This document shows positions 1-10,927 of a stretch of DNA of 64,000 bases, one piece after another. Numbering within the stretch: position 1 is the first letter of the stretch; each line of letters begins with the position of its first letter. The notes below the pieces were generated by a model. That model saw nothing but the letters and a program-made list of their open reading frames with translations. It was not told where the DNA came from and ran no database searches. A program made the translations under genes and the position numbers. This DNA is from Owenia fusiformis (taxonomy: Eukaryota; Annelida; Polychaeta; Sabellida; Oweniidae), in NCBI GenBank assembly GCA_903813345.2, contig CAIIXF020000010.1, positions 34,461,425-34,525,424 on the forward strand. The letters are read 5' to 3'.

Positions 1-412
1 ATTTGGTATTAGGTCACGTGTTCCAAAGATCCATATAAGGCCCATAGAACCATATAGGAACGTCATTTTGAATGTCACGTGATAGATCCATATAAGGCTT
101 TTAGAACCATGTCGGGAAAGATGAGGGGAAGCCCCTGACACCTGTTTCACGATTTTATCCGAACGTTGTTCGGATCATTTCGGTTTTTATGCACTTCATT
201 ATTGTACCGAAGTTTGCCGATTCGATTCGTCGTATTTCGGAATCCTGGTGACAATTTTATACTCCAATTGGAGTATTTTTGATCTACTTCTTATGACGAA
301 AATTCCCGAACCTTGTTCGGATTAATCCGGATTTTCTGACCTACTTTATCTTCCGAGATTTCACGAGTTAACATTCGTCTCATTTCGGAATCCTGGTGAC
401 AATTTTATACTC
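1..412 (+). repeat. Partial copy of the long-TIR repeat family
   Basis: This segment matches the left terminal repeat of the 10.9-21.2 kb element in the same orientation. It includes the block with the 'ccatagaaccatatagg' words and part of the ~145 bp subrepeat ending in 'gacaattttatactc'. It runs off the window's left edge, so its full size is unknown. Its right end stops exactly where the minus-strand exon at 415-508 would have its splice donor. Confidence 0.85.
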
Positions 413-414
413 AC

Positions 415-508
415 ATAGAAGCCTTGAAGTAGAAGTTGGATCGTATTCATCATAACTATCACCATTCTCGCTGTCGTTGTCGCGATGAACAATCTCATCA
501 TTTTCCAA
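415..508 (-). CDS. Candidate internal coding exon, acidic, unrecognised
   Basis: On the minus strand an acceptor (pyrimidine-rich, ending ttttag) is followed by 94 bases open in one frame and then a donor gtgagt. The ~31 residues begin LENDEIV and carry DND, SEN and DEYD, so the product is strongly acidic with several tyrosines. It lines up with the exon at 1922-2020 (shared DEIV..DND.EN), which suggests duplicated exons or two related genes. The donor gtgagtata partly uses the end of the neighbouring repeat, so this exon may have been cut or re-spliced after that insertion. No family was recognised. An acidic cytoplasmic tail is one possibility, by composition only. Confidence 0.4.
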
Positions 509-1921
509 CTAAAAGTAAATATTTTAGGTTAAAATATCACGTTAGGTCCGTTTCGGACATAAGGTTTACTATAGATTCGAGCGTAAGTGAACCTAAAATT
601 AGGTACACCCAAGGAAAATAAGAGCCATTTTTTCTATTTTCACATTCGGGAAAGTAGGTTTACCCTTCTGCTTATGGAAAACAATCTAATTGTTGACGAA
701 AGTCCGTTATATTACCAATGTAGGTTACTTTGACAACTTATGTCAATGTAAAAAAGCGATGGTCTACAAGCATGAATAACAGCTTTATTTTAAAATCAGG
801 TTCCAAACAGAGAGCATTTCTAAAAGCCAGACTATATTGTCTAACTTTGTGCCAAATGATAATCCGCGACATGACTCTTACGTAGGTTTCAATCGAGAAA
901 ACAAAAACCTCGTATCCAGAAGGTTCATCCGTTTGGTTACATTGACGTTCCGTCAAAATATCTAGTAGTGGAACAGTGAGGATGGCCAGAAAAAAGTTGA
1001 CGGTTATTTTTCCTTTAACTTCCAACCACAGGCCATGATCAGATTCATTTTTGATAACAAATGTGACTTTGGTCAATGCTTGACATTATGTAAAATTGTG
1101 AAATGTCAATCCCCTTCCAATTTTTTGATCGCTATTTCAGGACAAACTTCATATGTACTCCCTGGGAATATCTTACAATAAAATAATTGCACCTATCATT
1201 GGTCTTGCCTAGTTAATTGAATTATTACGATCAAGATTTTGAATAGATTGTGCATCAATGCATCCAGCCCAAGATACTAATAAACCATCAGTACCTTTAA
1301 AAACCGTTTCTGTATTATTGAATTGGGTTGGGGCGTTACCCAAGCAATTTCGAAATAAATTATTTTATTGAAGAATGTTAAAGACGATCGCGAATATGTT
1401 TACGTATACATCTTTATTACGTAATAAATCTGTGGTTGTTGTTCCAATTTTCTCTTTGACATGAAACATATTACATTTTCAGCGATCTTCAATTTTCTTG
1501 CGTTCACAAAATATCATACGTTACAGCTTTGTGGAATTTGTCAAAGATACCCCGATATGACGTGTTTAGAATGGAACGTATTATAAGACATTCACTCACC
1601 TCTTGCGTACAATATCATTTTTTCCTACGGCGGAAATTACCTCTTTCTGCCATTTTTACTTTTGAAATCTAACACTCGGGGGTCAAGAGACGACGTATCG
1701 GGATCGATCCCCTGTGCTGTTTGCCCACCGTGACTATTTACAAATTGATATGGTTTGTTTAATTTAACTTTCTATTCATGCAAAGATATTTTCAACTTTT
1801 TTTAACTCGTTACTACACTTTATAATTGATTTGTATCATCTTGATTGATATTATATCACAACTAGAAATATACCAGAATGACTTTACAGATAAATATAAT
1901 GACAGTGCATGATTAACATAC
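509..1921. other. Intron-like or intergenic DNA between the two exons
   Basis: No gene was recognised. A minus-strand frame is open over 738-1076 (112 codons) and contains a SGYEVF stretch. Its length is near what chance gives in AT-rich DNA, and no splice borders support it clearly. Confidence 0.5.
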
Positions 1922-2020
1922 CTCGCTCTCCATTTCTTCATATAGATCCCTTGAGCTGCACGCTTGAACTTCATAGTTCTCACCATCATTGTCGCCATCG
2001 ACAATCTCGTCAACTTGCAC
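1922..2020 (-). CDS. Candidate internal coding exon, acidic with YEEM-type tyrosines
   Basis: The minus strand shows a consensus acceptor (tatgtacttttag) and a consensus donor (GAG then gtatgt) exactly 99 bases apart, phase 0 at both ends. The 33 codons are fully open and begin VQVDEIVDGDNDGEN. Two tyrosine motifs follow, NYEVQ and LYEEM, 11 residues apart (Tyr to Tyr). Such motifs occur in cytoplasmic tails that bind SH2 domains, but the spacing and the Q/M positions do not fit a strict ITAM, so that reading is inference. It is related to the exon at 415-508. The rest of the gene was not found, and the upstream exons may lie at higher coordinates among the repeats. Confidence 0.5.
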
Positions 2021-2379
2021 CTAAAAGTACATACATAAACCAATTCAACATGTCTTGCAAGCATTAACTGAAGGATGTTTAGAGAATTCGAACAAGACTG
2101 TGTTCACGCCTTCTACAAGTATAAACTGTAAAGAAAGTCAACATTTCACCCGGGGTGTATTCGCGAAGAACACCCCTGGAAATTCGTGTAATGTACGGCA
2201 GACCCCAATGAATAGTCGAAACATTTTGGTGAATTTTCATGTTCGAATCGTAATATAGACCTCAGAGCAGGGGTTATATTGTAACCATGTTCTTCGGTCT
2301 TTATTTCTCAATTAAAAATTAATTATGGAGCCAAAAGAGATGCGCAATTAATAGCCAGAGACATATGCCCTAATATATA
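2021..2379. other. No recognisable feature
   Basis: AT-rich DNA between the exon and the mariner-type end at 2380. An open frame at 2055-2258 (+) has no supporting borders or family likeness. Confidence 0.5.
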
Positions 2380-2439
2380 CAGGGTGTCTCAAAAAATGTA
2401 CCCAAAAGTATATCAAGAACACAGGTAAACCAATCAATA

Positions 2440-2665
2440 TTTTCAGACATTTTTTGCATGGTCATGTCGCCAAAACATGAAAGTGTTCTCCCCAATACAC
2501 CATTTTTATTTCAGTCTTGTCTTTTTGATGCTTTAATCCTTTACCTTTTACACCACATAATCGATGTAAACTCATATTCCGATGACAGCCTGTATCCTTA
2601 CTGCTACATTGTTCATCACATTTGATAATAATTCCAGTGGAATGTTTTGGATTTCTCTTTGGATG
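2440..2665 (-). pseudogene. Decayed mariner transposase C-terminus (left arm)
   Basis: Read on the minus strand, this arm matches the plus-strand remnant at 4411-4650, including the 'atgtgatgaacaatgta' block. It carries several stops in each frame, so it is a relic. It is recognised only through its match to the other arm, which has a diagnostic mariner motif. Confidence 0.4.
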
Positions 2666-3252
2666 TTGCCCTTAAAGTGTGCGCCTGACCCGGCTACGTA
2701 TAGCACAGAGTTTATACTGGCGGATTAGACTAGTTCATTTTTTATATGTGTGTGAAAGCTTTCTCTTATTTGCGTTTTTTTCGTTTAGTACGGTTTTGTT
2801 ATAATTGCCGAGGTCATATAACCGGGATAAAACAATGATTATCGTTGACTGCCCACACACAAAACATACGTTGAGTGAACAGTGTTATTACAAACAACAG
2901 GCTTTAGAATACAAAGCGTAGTGTGATAATAAGCTGTACACTACCACTGCTGCATGTCCATATTACTAATTTACTAGGGCTCCCAAAGAGTGGATAGGGA
3001 GGTTGTGTTTGTCACTTTTAAATTTTACATTTCAAAATTGTCATTTTACATGTCATAATTTGTTGGTTTCATTCGTTTAGCCAATCAAAACATTGTTAAA
3101 AACAATAAATTGTCTGTTACGTACAATCAATTTGGTTCAGTTTTGATTAGTTGTCAGAATAAAGTTACGTTCATCTGAATCCATGTATCAAAACAAAAAT
3201 CCTATTTTCACTTCAAAATACTTCAGTGAGATGAAGGCTCGGAATAACCCAG

Positions 3253-3551
3253 ATGCGAGTAGAAATAATCTTGATTTACGTCATTAAAAATTCAAAATTC
3301 AGTCAAAGTAATATCATATTTGAAATCTACATGTAAAATTACATCTAGAAATGTGGTTTTAAAAAGTGTTTATCAACTTTGAAAAATTGATTTTTTTTGA
3401 AAATGTGACTTCTAGCTCGGGGAGATTCCCCATAGACCCCATGCTATAAAATCACAAAAAATGAAATATCTTCTTTTAGTGGACCGATAATATTTTGCTT
3501 TACTGGACATATTTTCATTAGTATAAGTATCAGGCACATAAGGGTTATATG
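3253..3551 (+). repeat. Dispersed repeat, second copy at 35450-35745
   Basis: About 300 bp beginning 'gcgagtagaaataatcttga' recurs in the same orientation at 35450. Both copies share the 'gattccccatagaccc' block and the end 'acataagggt'. Divergence is moderate. No coding potential was seen and the family is unknown. Confidence 0.75.
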
Positions 3552-4410
3552 AAAATTGAGCCACTCAAATTGATAATATTCAAGTTTGAGGGAACTTTCT
3601 TATATACCTGCCATGTTAATTGACCCGAATCAGCCACCTGGTGGTGAAACTGGTAACTACCTACTCGCATTTGGGTAATTGTCACATGCAATAACTTATT
3701 GTCGTATTCGTTATTTTATCTTCTCGATAGTAGCATTTAGTTGCACATTTGATGCCAGGTCACCTTGTCGCGTACCTCTTGGGGAACCCCACATTTATGT
3801 GTGTACTCATGGAAGTAAATTCCCCGGTGTAGCCGAGAGCCACAAACTTTTCAACAGGTTCGAAATGACCAATTTCTCTCATATATACTCTAAATATTTT
3901 ATTATTTAGCACCTACAAAGTATTGCTAATAACCATATGTAATTTCAATAAGGAAACTTATCTGGCTACATATAAATTCAATATCAACACTAGCTGTTCT
4001 CTCAACACGTCCTGGCTTACCTTGTGGTGATAAACCCTGGATTTTCGCTATTTATAGTTTATCAACACCTGGACGCATGCGCATTTTATAGTTTATCGGG
4101 CACTTTAAGTTGTTCAAGGTCTTTTTGCTTGGAATGAGCATTAAAACACTCCTTCAAATATCCACAGAGAAAGATGTTTGAGGATGACGATGGCAGAACA
4201 AACACAGATAATCAGGTCAATTATCGGCAAATGATTCAGGAGCTACTTTCCAGAGATAGGCAGGCCAGCCTGGACACCAAATGATATCCAAATGACAACA
4301 CAGTGGTCTCAAATTGATACACATGTAACAAAAGCTACACTAGAATCCCAACCAATGCTGTTTCTTGAACCTCTGACCTCTCTGTATAAGGGGGGTATAA
4401 GACATTGTGA

Positions 4411-4650
4411 GGGCCTCCCTATTCACCATATTTGACGGCCCATACATTTTTCTCTGAGGCTATTTGAAGGACCATTTTTATGCTAAACCCAAGCTAAGAG
4501 ACCTAGAACAACTTAAAACCAGCATCCAAACATAAATCAAAACATTTCACCAAAAATATCAAATGTGATGAACAATGTAGTAGTAAGGATGCAGACTCTC
4601 ATCGAAATATGAGGTTACATTGAATATGTGGTGTAAAAGGTAACGAGTTA
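4411..4650 (+). pseudogene. Decayed mariner-family transposase C-terminus
   Basis: The plus strand reads PPYSPYLTAHTFF and then an EAI-stop-RTIF stretch. This lines up with the mariner signature around the last catalytic Asp, usually PPxSPDLTxxDFFLWGxLK. Here both aspartates are lost (Y and H in their places) and stops interrupt the frame. Downstream, a region corresponding to the usual C-terminal helix is present but broken. DD34D-type mariner proteins are ~340 residues; only about the last 80 are visible. The match rests on motif recognition by eye. Confidence 0.55.
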
Positions 4651-4805
4651 AAGTATCAAAACGGCAAAACTGAATTAAAAACTGTGTATAGGGGGAAAAA
4701 CTTTCATCTTTTATCTACTTGTCCATGCAAAGAATGTCTGAAAATATTGATTGGTTTGTCTATGGTGTCGATATACTTTTGGGTACATTTTTTTGAGACA
4801 CCCTA

Positions 4806-5345
4806 TATACGTATAGAGATTATCCTATAAGAGGTTCGGGGATAATCCAAATATCCTGAACCGACTGTAGGATGATCTGTTTATCCCATACCAATCTTGG
4901 TCATTTGGTTCACATTGTTCCATTGACCACAGTTTTAAAATATTTTAGAATAGGCCTATTCATGTCAAGTTTTGTATTCTTAGCCGTAGCCGGATTTGCC
5001 TGTTCTTTTGGATATTTATCCATATTTATTTTCTCTAATCTTTGATTATTAACAGCGCATACTGCTCCGTCCCTTTTTTAATCATCAAACAGATTGTAAT
5101 TGTCTGCGTTTTTCTCCATTGTCGTTTACAGTTACTATGCGAACGTTACAAAAAATGAAACAATATGCGAACGGCGATTGTGACGTAGCGGGCAGGTATA
5201 CTATATTTGCCCTCTAGGAACGGGACGTAAAGCTATATCTGCCCGCTGATGAAAATATAAGTTTTTACAAACTGGCTTTATGTACCTGTAACACGTCCAA
5301 GTGTGTGATAAATACTGTAATCTGTATATAACACAATGTTAAATA
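4806..5345 (+). repeat. Hairpin-bearing repeat, copy 1
   Basis: This ~540 bp segment starts 'gagattatcctata' and ends near 'gtaacacgtccaagtgtg'. It is a diverged direct copy of 9354-9925, with a more distant inverted relative at 50010-50350. It contains a gcgggca/tgcccgc hairpin around 5189-5255. The long hairpin seen at 9375-9487 is collapsed here. No protein is supported. Confidence 0.75.
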
Positions 5346-6200
5346 TTTGTTAAATAACGTGCTTCTTTCTTTTTCGAACTAAAACTTTGGCTCAACTTTT
5401 CATAATCCGTATAGGCAGGTGCATTTTGCTAGACATTCTCCACAATCACTTTTCATTTCAAAGAAATATAGAATATTTGTTTTAATCTTTGAACATTTTT
5501 ATTCATCAATCAATATTATCATAAATCATAAGTTAACTTATAACATACAAGTATCAATGTATTAGAAATCATATCATTGTATTTAGAATTCTCGGGCATT
5601 ACATCTTTTATGACCCAAAAATTGAGGAGAGACTTTTGAAATGCACTATGATATTTTTGATCACATGGTACTGGATCAGCCAATCGAATCACACAATTTC
5701 TACCAATGACATAATAATGCGTGTTATGAACGGGCCTATTGTAGCTAGTCATCATATTAATAAGACGAGCGTTGAATTTCACTACAAAAGTGTCATGTCG
5801 CGAAGATGCCTATAGTAAGAGTTTGCAAAAAATCTTATTGAGGGATGGGATTTCAGTGTATTAGTTCAACCAAGAACATCTGATAGCTTTGATAGAAAAC
5901 TATGGGCTCTACCCTCCGATTATAAAGAGTAGGTATTCATTCAGAATGAGTGAAATCGCTCACTAAGTAATATGTTGGGTTTACTTTGACTCACCGTGTG
6001 TGGTTCTTCCTCAACCAAGTGGTCTAGCGTTCCAACAGTGGAAAGTTGAATATGAGCTGAAACAGAAGCAATATATCTTAAAGTATTGGCATGAATCCTC
6101 GACACCTTTACTGTGATTTTAAGATCCTGGTCGATAACTCGGTAGTGAAAAATTGCAACATTTTACCACTTCAATTTTAAAACGTTTGTGAAAGTCCCTC
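5346..6200. other. No recognisable gene
   Basis: AT-rich sequence. A minus-strand frame at 5519-5782 (87 codons) shows no motif, leader or splice context and is not supported as a gene. Confidence 0.5.
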
Positions 6201-6205
6201 TTATT

Positions 6206-6854
6206 CACTGTTCCACAGATTGATGACTCAACTGCAGTTAGCGTCATTCGAGATGGTTGCCGAAATTCTTTTATTTACGACAAACTTCCGATCTCAGCTA
6301 AACTAAGTTGAATCTGGATTCCAAAAGTTTCGCAATGCAAACTAATAAAGCTACGATTGTAAACAACCAACAATAAATGCTCTAACCAACGCGATATGGG
6401 TAAATTTTAAAGAAAACGACTTCACTAAGAATGACTCTAACTGAAGTTGTCATCAACTTCAGTCAGGGACATTCTAAGTGAAGCAGGTTTGAAAGAAATT
6501 ATGGTCCCCAGGGATTATGGTCCCCCTTTTAAAGGCCCTTACAGGCCCCAATTGTGTATAAGATAATAAGGGAAAGAGATTACCATATAAATCAATGGAG
6601 AGTAGGACCGTAAATTAATAGGACCTCCTACCCTCTTACACCGGTTTCTTTCAAATTCTTTACTGTTGCGGTTGTTTGAGCATTTATTTGTGTTTTTTAC
6701 GATCATGGTTTTATTGGTTTGCATGGCAAAACTTTTGGAATCAAGATTCACCTTAGTTTAGCTGAAATCGGAGGTTAATCGAAAACGAAGGAATTTCGGG
6801 AACCATCTTGAATGACGCTAACCACAGTTAGAGTCATCAAGCTATGGAACAGTG
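6206..6854. mobile_element. Fold-back DNA element with 5-bp target duplication
   Basis: The arms (about 6206-6390 and 6660-6854) are imperfect inverted copies beginning cactgttcca. The element is flanked on both sides by ttatt (6201-6205 and 6855-6859), as expected for a 5-bp target duplication. The loop holds a smaller palindrome (ctgaagttgtcatcaacttc). No transposase was seen, so it is non-autonomous. Open frames inside are by-products of the arms. Confidence 0.65.
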
Positions 6855-7049
6855 TTATTGGAATAGTATTTGTTCATGTTAATTACCAAGTTAGCATGGT
6901 TCAGGTTTTTTGTTTGATGGTCGAATTTGTATAAATGCATACCTTCTGCGCTGCTGTTTTCAACCTGGGCCAAGCTTTGTCTTTTATCCTTGAAATGAAA
7001 AATGCCAAAGATGTATTATACAAAATAGAGTTCAAACATCATAGTAAAT

Positions 7050-7815
7050 CCAGATAAAAATTTTGGCATGAATTATGACACATCAATTATAAATTATCTG
7101 ATACTTCTGTTGATTAATCTACCTCGTACTGATGTAATACTGATGGCATTTAAGGGGTCGATTTTACCATTTTCGGAATCTGAATTTACTATTTTCCCGG
7201 GCAGTGACAGATTCAACTATTCAAATAATTGTCAGTTTCAATTGTTAATAATTTGTAAGACTTTATGTTCCAACATTCTGTGATTTTAGGCCATAATTGT
7301 CAAATGTAACCCATCGAAGTGCCGTCCTCCTCTTGTCAAAATCTTGCTTCGAGGGCTAGCCTTCATGACATTAAAACATTTATTCATTCAAAACAAAGGC
7401 AAAGCTCTTCGTTTAGTAATTTGTAAAATAGATTCAAAACATCAAAAGATACATCGCCGTGATCCATTAATATGGCCACAAGACGCTAATTTCTGAAGTC
7501 ACATTTCTGGAAATGACATGGCTGAAACTCAACATTGCAGTAGGCAAATGGTTTATTGCACACAAAACTAAAAGAAAATTAGAATTATAGAAACATTAGT
7601 CATGGACAATATTGATATAATCTTTCAAGTTTCATGGCTCTATCAGTACCATAACATCAAGGTGAATTCCATTCACACTAGTGAAACCTAAATTGTGAGA
7701 TCGATGTAAATCTTTAGAAATGCCATCAGTATTAACGAGGTAGACCAATTAACAGAATTGACAGATAAAGTATAATTGATGTGTCATAATTCATGCCGAA
7801 ATGTTTTCTGGTTTT
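7050..7815. repeat. Inverted repeat, ~110-bp arms
   Basis: The arms at about 7050-7158 and 7720-7815 share 'ggcatgaattatgacacatc' in opposite orientation. The ~560 bp between them shows no gene. No clear target duplication was found, so mobility is inferred only from the architecture. Confidence 0.6.
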
Positions 7816-7909
7816 AATCTAAGTTTAATCTAAGTACACCAATTCACATTTTGGGCAAAAATGTAAAATGAAAAATGAGGATGAGTCGGGGAAGTTATCC
7901 AATTGGTCA

Positions 7910-8590
7910 AAGGAAGTGACAAAACATGCTGCATTTCTAGACATTCTTTGAATGAAGATAACAGAGTTCTGTTTTGACCTCCAGTCAACTGAACTACTTC
8001 CACATATCATTTATAGGACCAGGTACACAATTTGAGTGGTCAGAATGACCCTAAACATGGGGAAATAACTTTTTCAGCCCTCTGAAAATGTGACTGGAAA
8101 ATACCTTAAAGTAGGAGCTTAGGAAAGGTCACTAAACAGAATTGTTTGTTTCTTCCAGAAAATGTACTCCATATATTGCTGAAACAATCTTTAAAACTTA
8201 GGAAAAAACTGTGTGAAACAAAAATTACGGTCATAAAAAGAAAAATAGATGAATTTCTAATTCAGTTTGTTCATATTTTTATTTTTCTTCGAATGATATC
8301 AGACCTTAAAATATTGTATATTTAGAGCAATATCAGCACATTTTGTGAAAGATTCAAAAGATTCTATTCAGTGCCCTTTCCTTAGCTCCAACTTTTATCT
8401 ATTTTTCAGTTACATTTTCAGAGGGCTGAAAAAGTTATGTCATCATGTTTAGGGTCATTCTGACCATGTATATTGTGATCCTGGTCCTGTATATGATATG
8501 TTGAACTAGCTGAATGTCAAAACAGAACTCTGTAATCTTCATTCAAAAAATGCCTAAAATTGCAGCATTTTTTGTCAATTCCTGTTTTTG
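7910..8590. repeat. Fold-back repeat, ~230-bp arms
   Basis: The arms at about 7910-8142 and 8361-8590 are inverted copies. They share 'aacagagttctgttttgac', 'gtcagaatgaccctaaac' and 'ttcagccctctgaaaatgt'. The spacer is AT-rich. No coding region is supported. Confidence 0.75.
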
Positions 8591-8934
8591 CATTTCCTGT
8601 TAAGTACCACTGCACTTTAAATGTATTTGAAATACTGTCTAAGCTGTATCTTGGTATAATATGCACCTTTCAGTGGCTCTTGATGCATGATTATCCTTTT
8701 GTTGTGAAACAGATTAGGTAATCTCATTATGTTTAAAAATCGTTTTCACAAATAATATTTTTGGAATGTTTTTCATCATGATGTACAACGCTATACTGAT
8801 ACAACTCTTTTATCCAATTGCATCGTCCAAAATGCTTGAAAGAAGTGAGTACCATTTGTAGACACTAGTGTCATATAAAGTTGCTACGAACGTCAGCCAT
8901 CTTTGATTTCCTAGTCTGAAGAGGAGGTAGAGTA

Positions 8935-9315
8935 AAATTTTAAATGTTGTTGAGTACTTTGAATTTAAAAAATAAGCAATAATAAAATGACCAAATTGAA
9001 ACAGATTATGTAAAAATAGAAACATTTATATTTATTCTTACTTTTGTATATTTCAGATAGTAATGTATAATGTGCAGCAAAGCTGTGGCCTTTTGTAATT
9101 TAGGGAGTTTCAGCCATGTTACTTTTTCCGAAAATAACATGGCAGAGCATTTTCAAAACATAAGAGGACACAGATATGATAGCTAAACTACAAAATAAAC
9201 TAAAATATACAAAAGATAAATATAAATGTTTCTATTTTTACATAAACTGTTTCAATTTGGTCATTTTATTGCTTATTTTTTAAATTCAAAGTACTCACAA
9301 ACATTTTAAATCTTA
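8935..9315. repeat. Inverted repeat with AT-rich arms
   Basis: About 8935-9050 and 9190-9315 mirror each other around 'agtactttgaatttaaaaaa' and 'ttatgtaaaaatagaaac'. A stray piece of the same arm recurs near 46708. No gene is present. Confidence 0.65.
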
Positions 9316-9353
9316 AAAGAATGCTGTACAGTTGTCATGTCTCTACCATGATA

Positions 9354-9925
9354 TATAGAGATTATCCTATATGAGGTTCAGGATATTGGGATTATCCGAG
9401 GCCAATATAATATATTTGCCCGAGGGCAGCAGGTCCCGAGGGAAAATATATTATATTGACCAAGGGATAATCCCAATATCCTGAACCGACTATAGGATAA
9501 TATGTTTATCCCATACCAATCTTGGTCATCTGGTTCACATTGCTCAATCGTGGAAATATTTTAGAATATCCATGTCCAGTTTTGTTTTCTTGGCCGTGGG
9601 TGGATTTTCCTGTTCTCTCAAATATTCCCACATTTATTTTCTCGAACTTTTGATTGATTACGTGGATGCTCCTTCCCTTTTTTAAACCATCAAACAGATC
9701 CCGATTATCTGTGTTTTCTCCATTGTCGTTTACAGTCATTACGCGGACGTTACAAATTATGAACAAATATGCGAGCGGCGATTATTACGTAGCGGGCAGA
9801 TATACTATATCTGCCCGCTCGGAGCGGGACGTAAAGCTATATCTGCCCGCTGATGAAAATGTAAGTTTTTACAAACTGGCTTTATGTACCTGTAACACGT
9901 CCAAGTATGGGATAAATGATTTTTG
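9354..9925 (+). repeat. Hairpin-bearing repeat, copy 2
   Basis: This direct copy of 4806-5345 carries two strong hairpins. The first (9375-9487) has long arms starting ggttcaggatattgggatta and a gcccgaggg-type centre. The second (9791-9851) has one left arm, agcgggcagatata, and two possible right arms, tatatctgcccgct, at 9807-9820 and 9838-9851, so two exclusive folds are possible. The open frames on both strands here follow from this repeat and are not supported as genes. Confidence 0.8.
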
Positions 9926-9945
9926 GGTGTCTCCTTAAGATTTAA

Positions 9946-10927
9946 GAGTCATCATAATAAAGGGGGAGCCAAAAAGGTAACCCAACCAAATGTTTGTTAA
10001 TAACTCAGTCATTTAGCATGGATTTACAAGCATATTTTGCACAATTAAACCTTGTTCAATGTTCTTTTATTTTACCAAATGTCAAATAGCTATCCCTAAT
10101 AGTCACGATTTCATGGACAATAGATAAGAAGGAAGATGAAAGCCATAACACGAGCCATTTACAGGGTGTTCCAAAAGTAACAGGACTGCTGCTGGTATTT
10201 TGTTAAATATGCACTAATTGTCTTGACAATTTTACCTAATGTACTTTCATGTCATGTGATAGACACTGCAAAGTTTCGACAAAAATTATGAAACTCGGCA
10301 CAGTTATGGTTGCTATGGTAACATGGCATCACAATACCCAGGGCAAGATTTCATGCGGAAAGCTCCACAGACTTTAAGCATTTTGTACATCCCAACATCA
10401 AAGTTGAAATACAACAACAGGTGGGAATTGCATTTGCTTTACATCATTTGATATTCCCAGGTATCATCTACCTTAAAAATTAGGCTCCTCTTTGGTCAGT
10501 TAAAGAATCGCACTCTGTATCCATGACCCAAACACATGAGTGAACCCATTTGAGGATTCACATTCGCATGGTCAATCGGGCAACTTGGAGAAGGCCATTC
10601 TCATCTTTAAAGGTCTTACCGCACTGATTAGCATTCCATTCTCCATTTAAGTAAAAATTAGATACTTCATGATCAGAAGAGTATGCTGCATGGTCCTAGA
10701 CCTCAAGACCTAGCTCTTTTAATGCTGACAGGCGCGTTATCAAGTTGGATGACTGGCTTCAAATCGGGTCTTTTCAAAAACTCAACCGTGAATTGGGCAG
10801 ACTGCTATAGACAATGATATTCAAGGAAATTGAATATATATTATTATTATGAAATCATACTTGAATCTGAGTTATATAGCATAACCATAATACAAAGCAA
10901 CTAATGAAACAAACAAGAAATGTTGGT
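9946..10927 (+). other. Possible mariner-type end, truncated
   Basis: A terminus 'tacagggtgttccaaaagta' begins near 10160 and resembles Tc1/mariner-type ends. The ~670 bp after it has no convincing transposase reading and no matching right end before the large element begins at 10928. This is a low-confidence relic. Confidence 0.3.

Larger units (their letters stand above)
2380..4804. mobile_element. Two mariner-type 3' ends in inverted orientation
   Basis: The outer ends read TA-cagggtgtctcaaaaaa (left) and its inverted copy (right), a terminus typical of Tc1/mariner elements with TA targets. The inverted similarity extends ~270 bp inward (about 2380-2660 against 4550-4804), far beyond a normal TIR. 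It includes decayed transposase coding sequence in both arms. The simplest reading is two related copies facing away from each other, or a fold-back derivative. The interior holds unrelated repeat DNA (3253-3551). Confidence 0.6.

Noticed and set aside
738-1076. 112-codon minus-strand frame with an SGYEVF stretch
   Set aside because: Length is near chance for this base composition; no domain and no clear splice borders.
1690-1735. Possible tRNA B box (gggatcgatcccc)
   Set aside because: It is itself a simple palindrome, with no A box at tRNA spacing and no stems.
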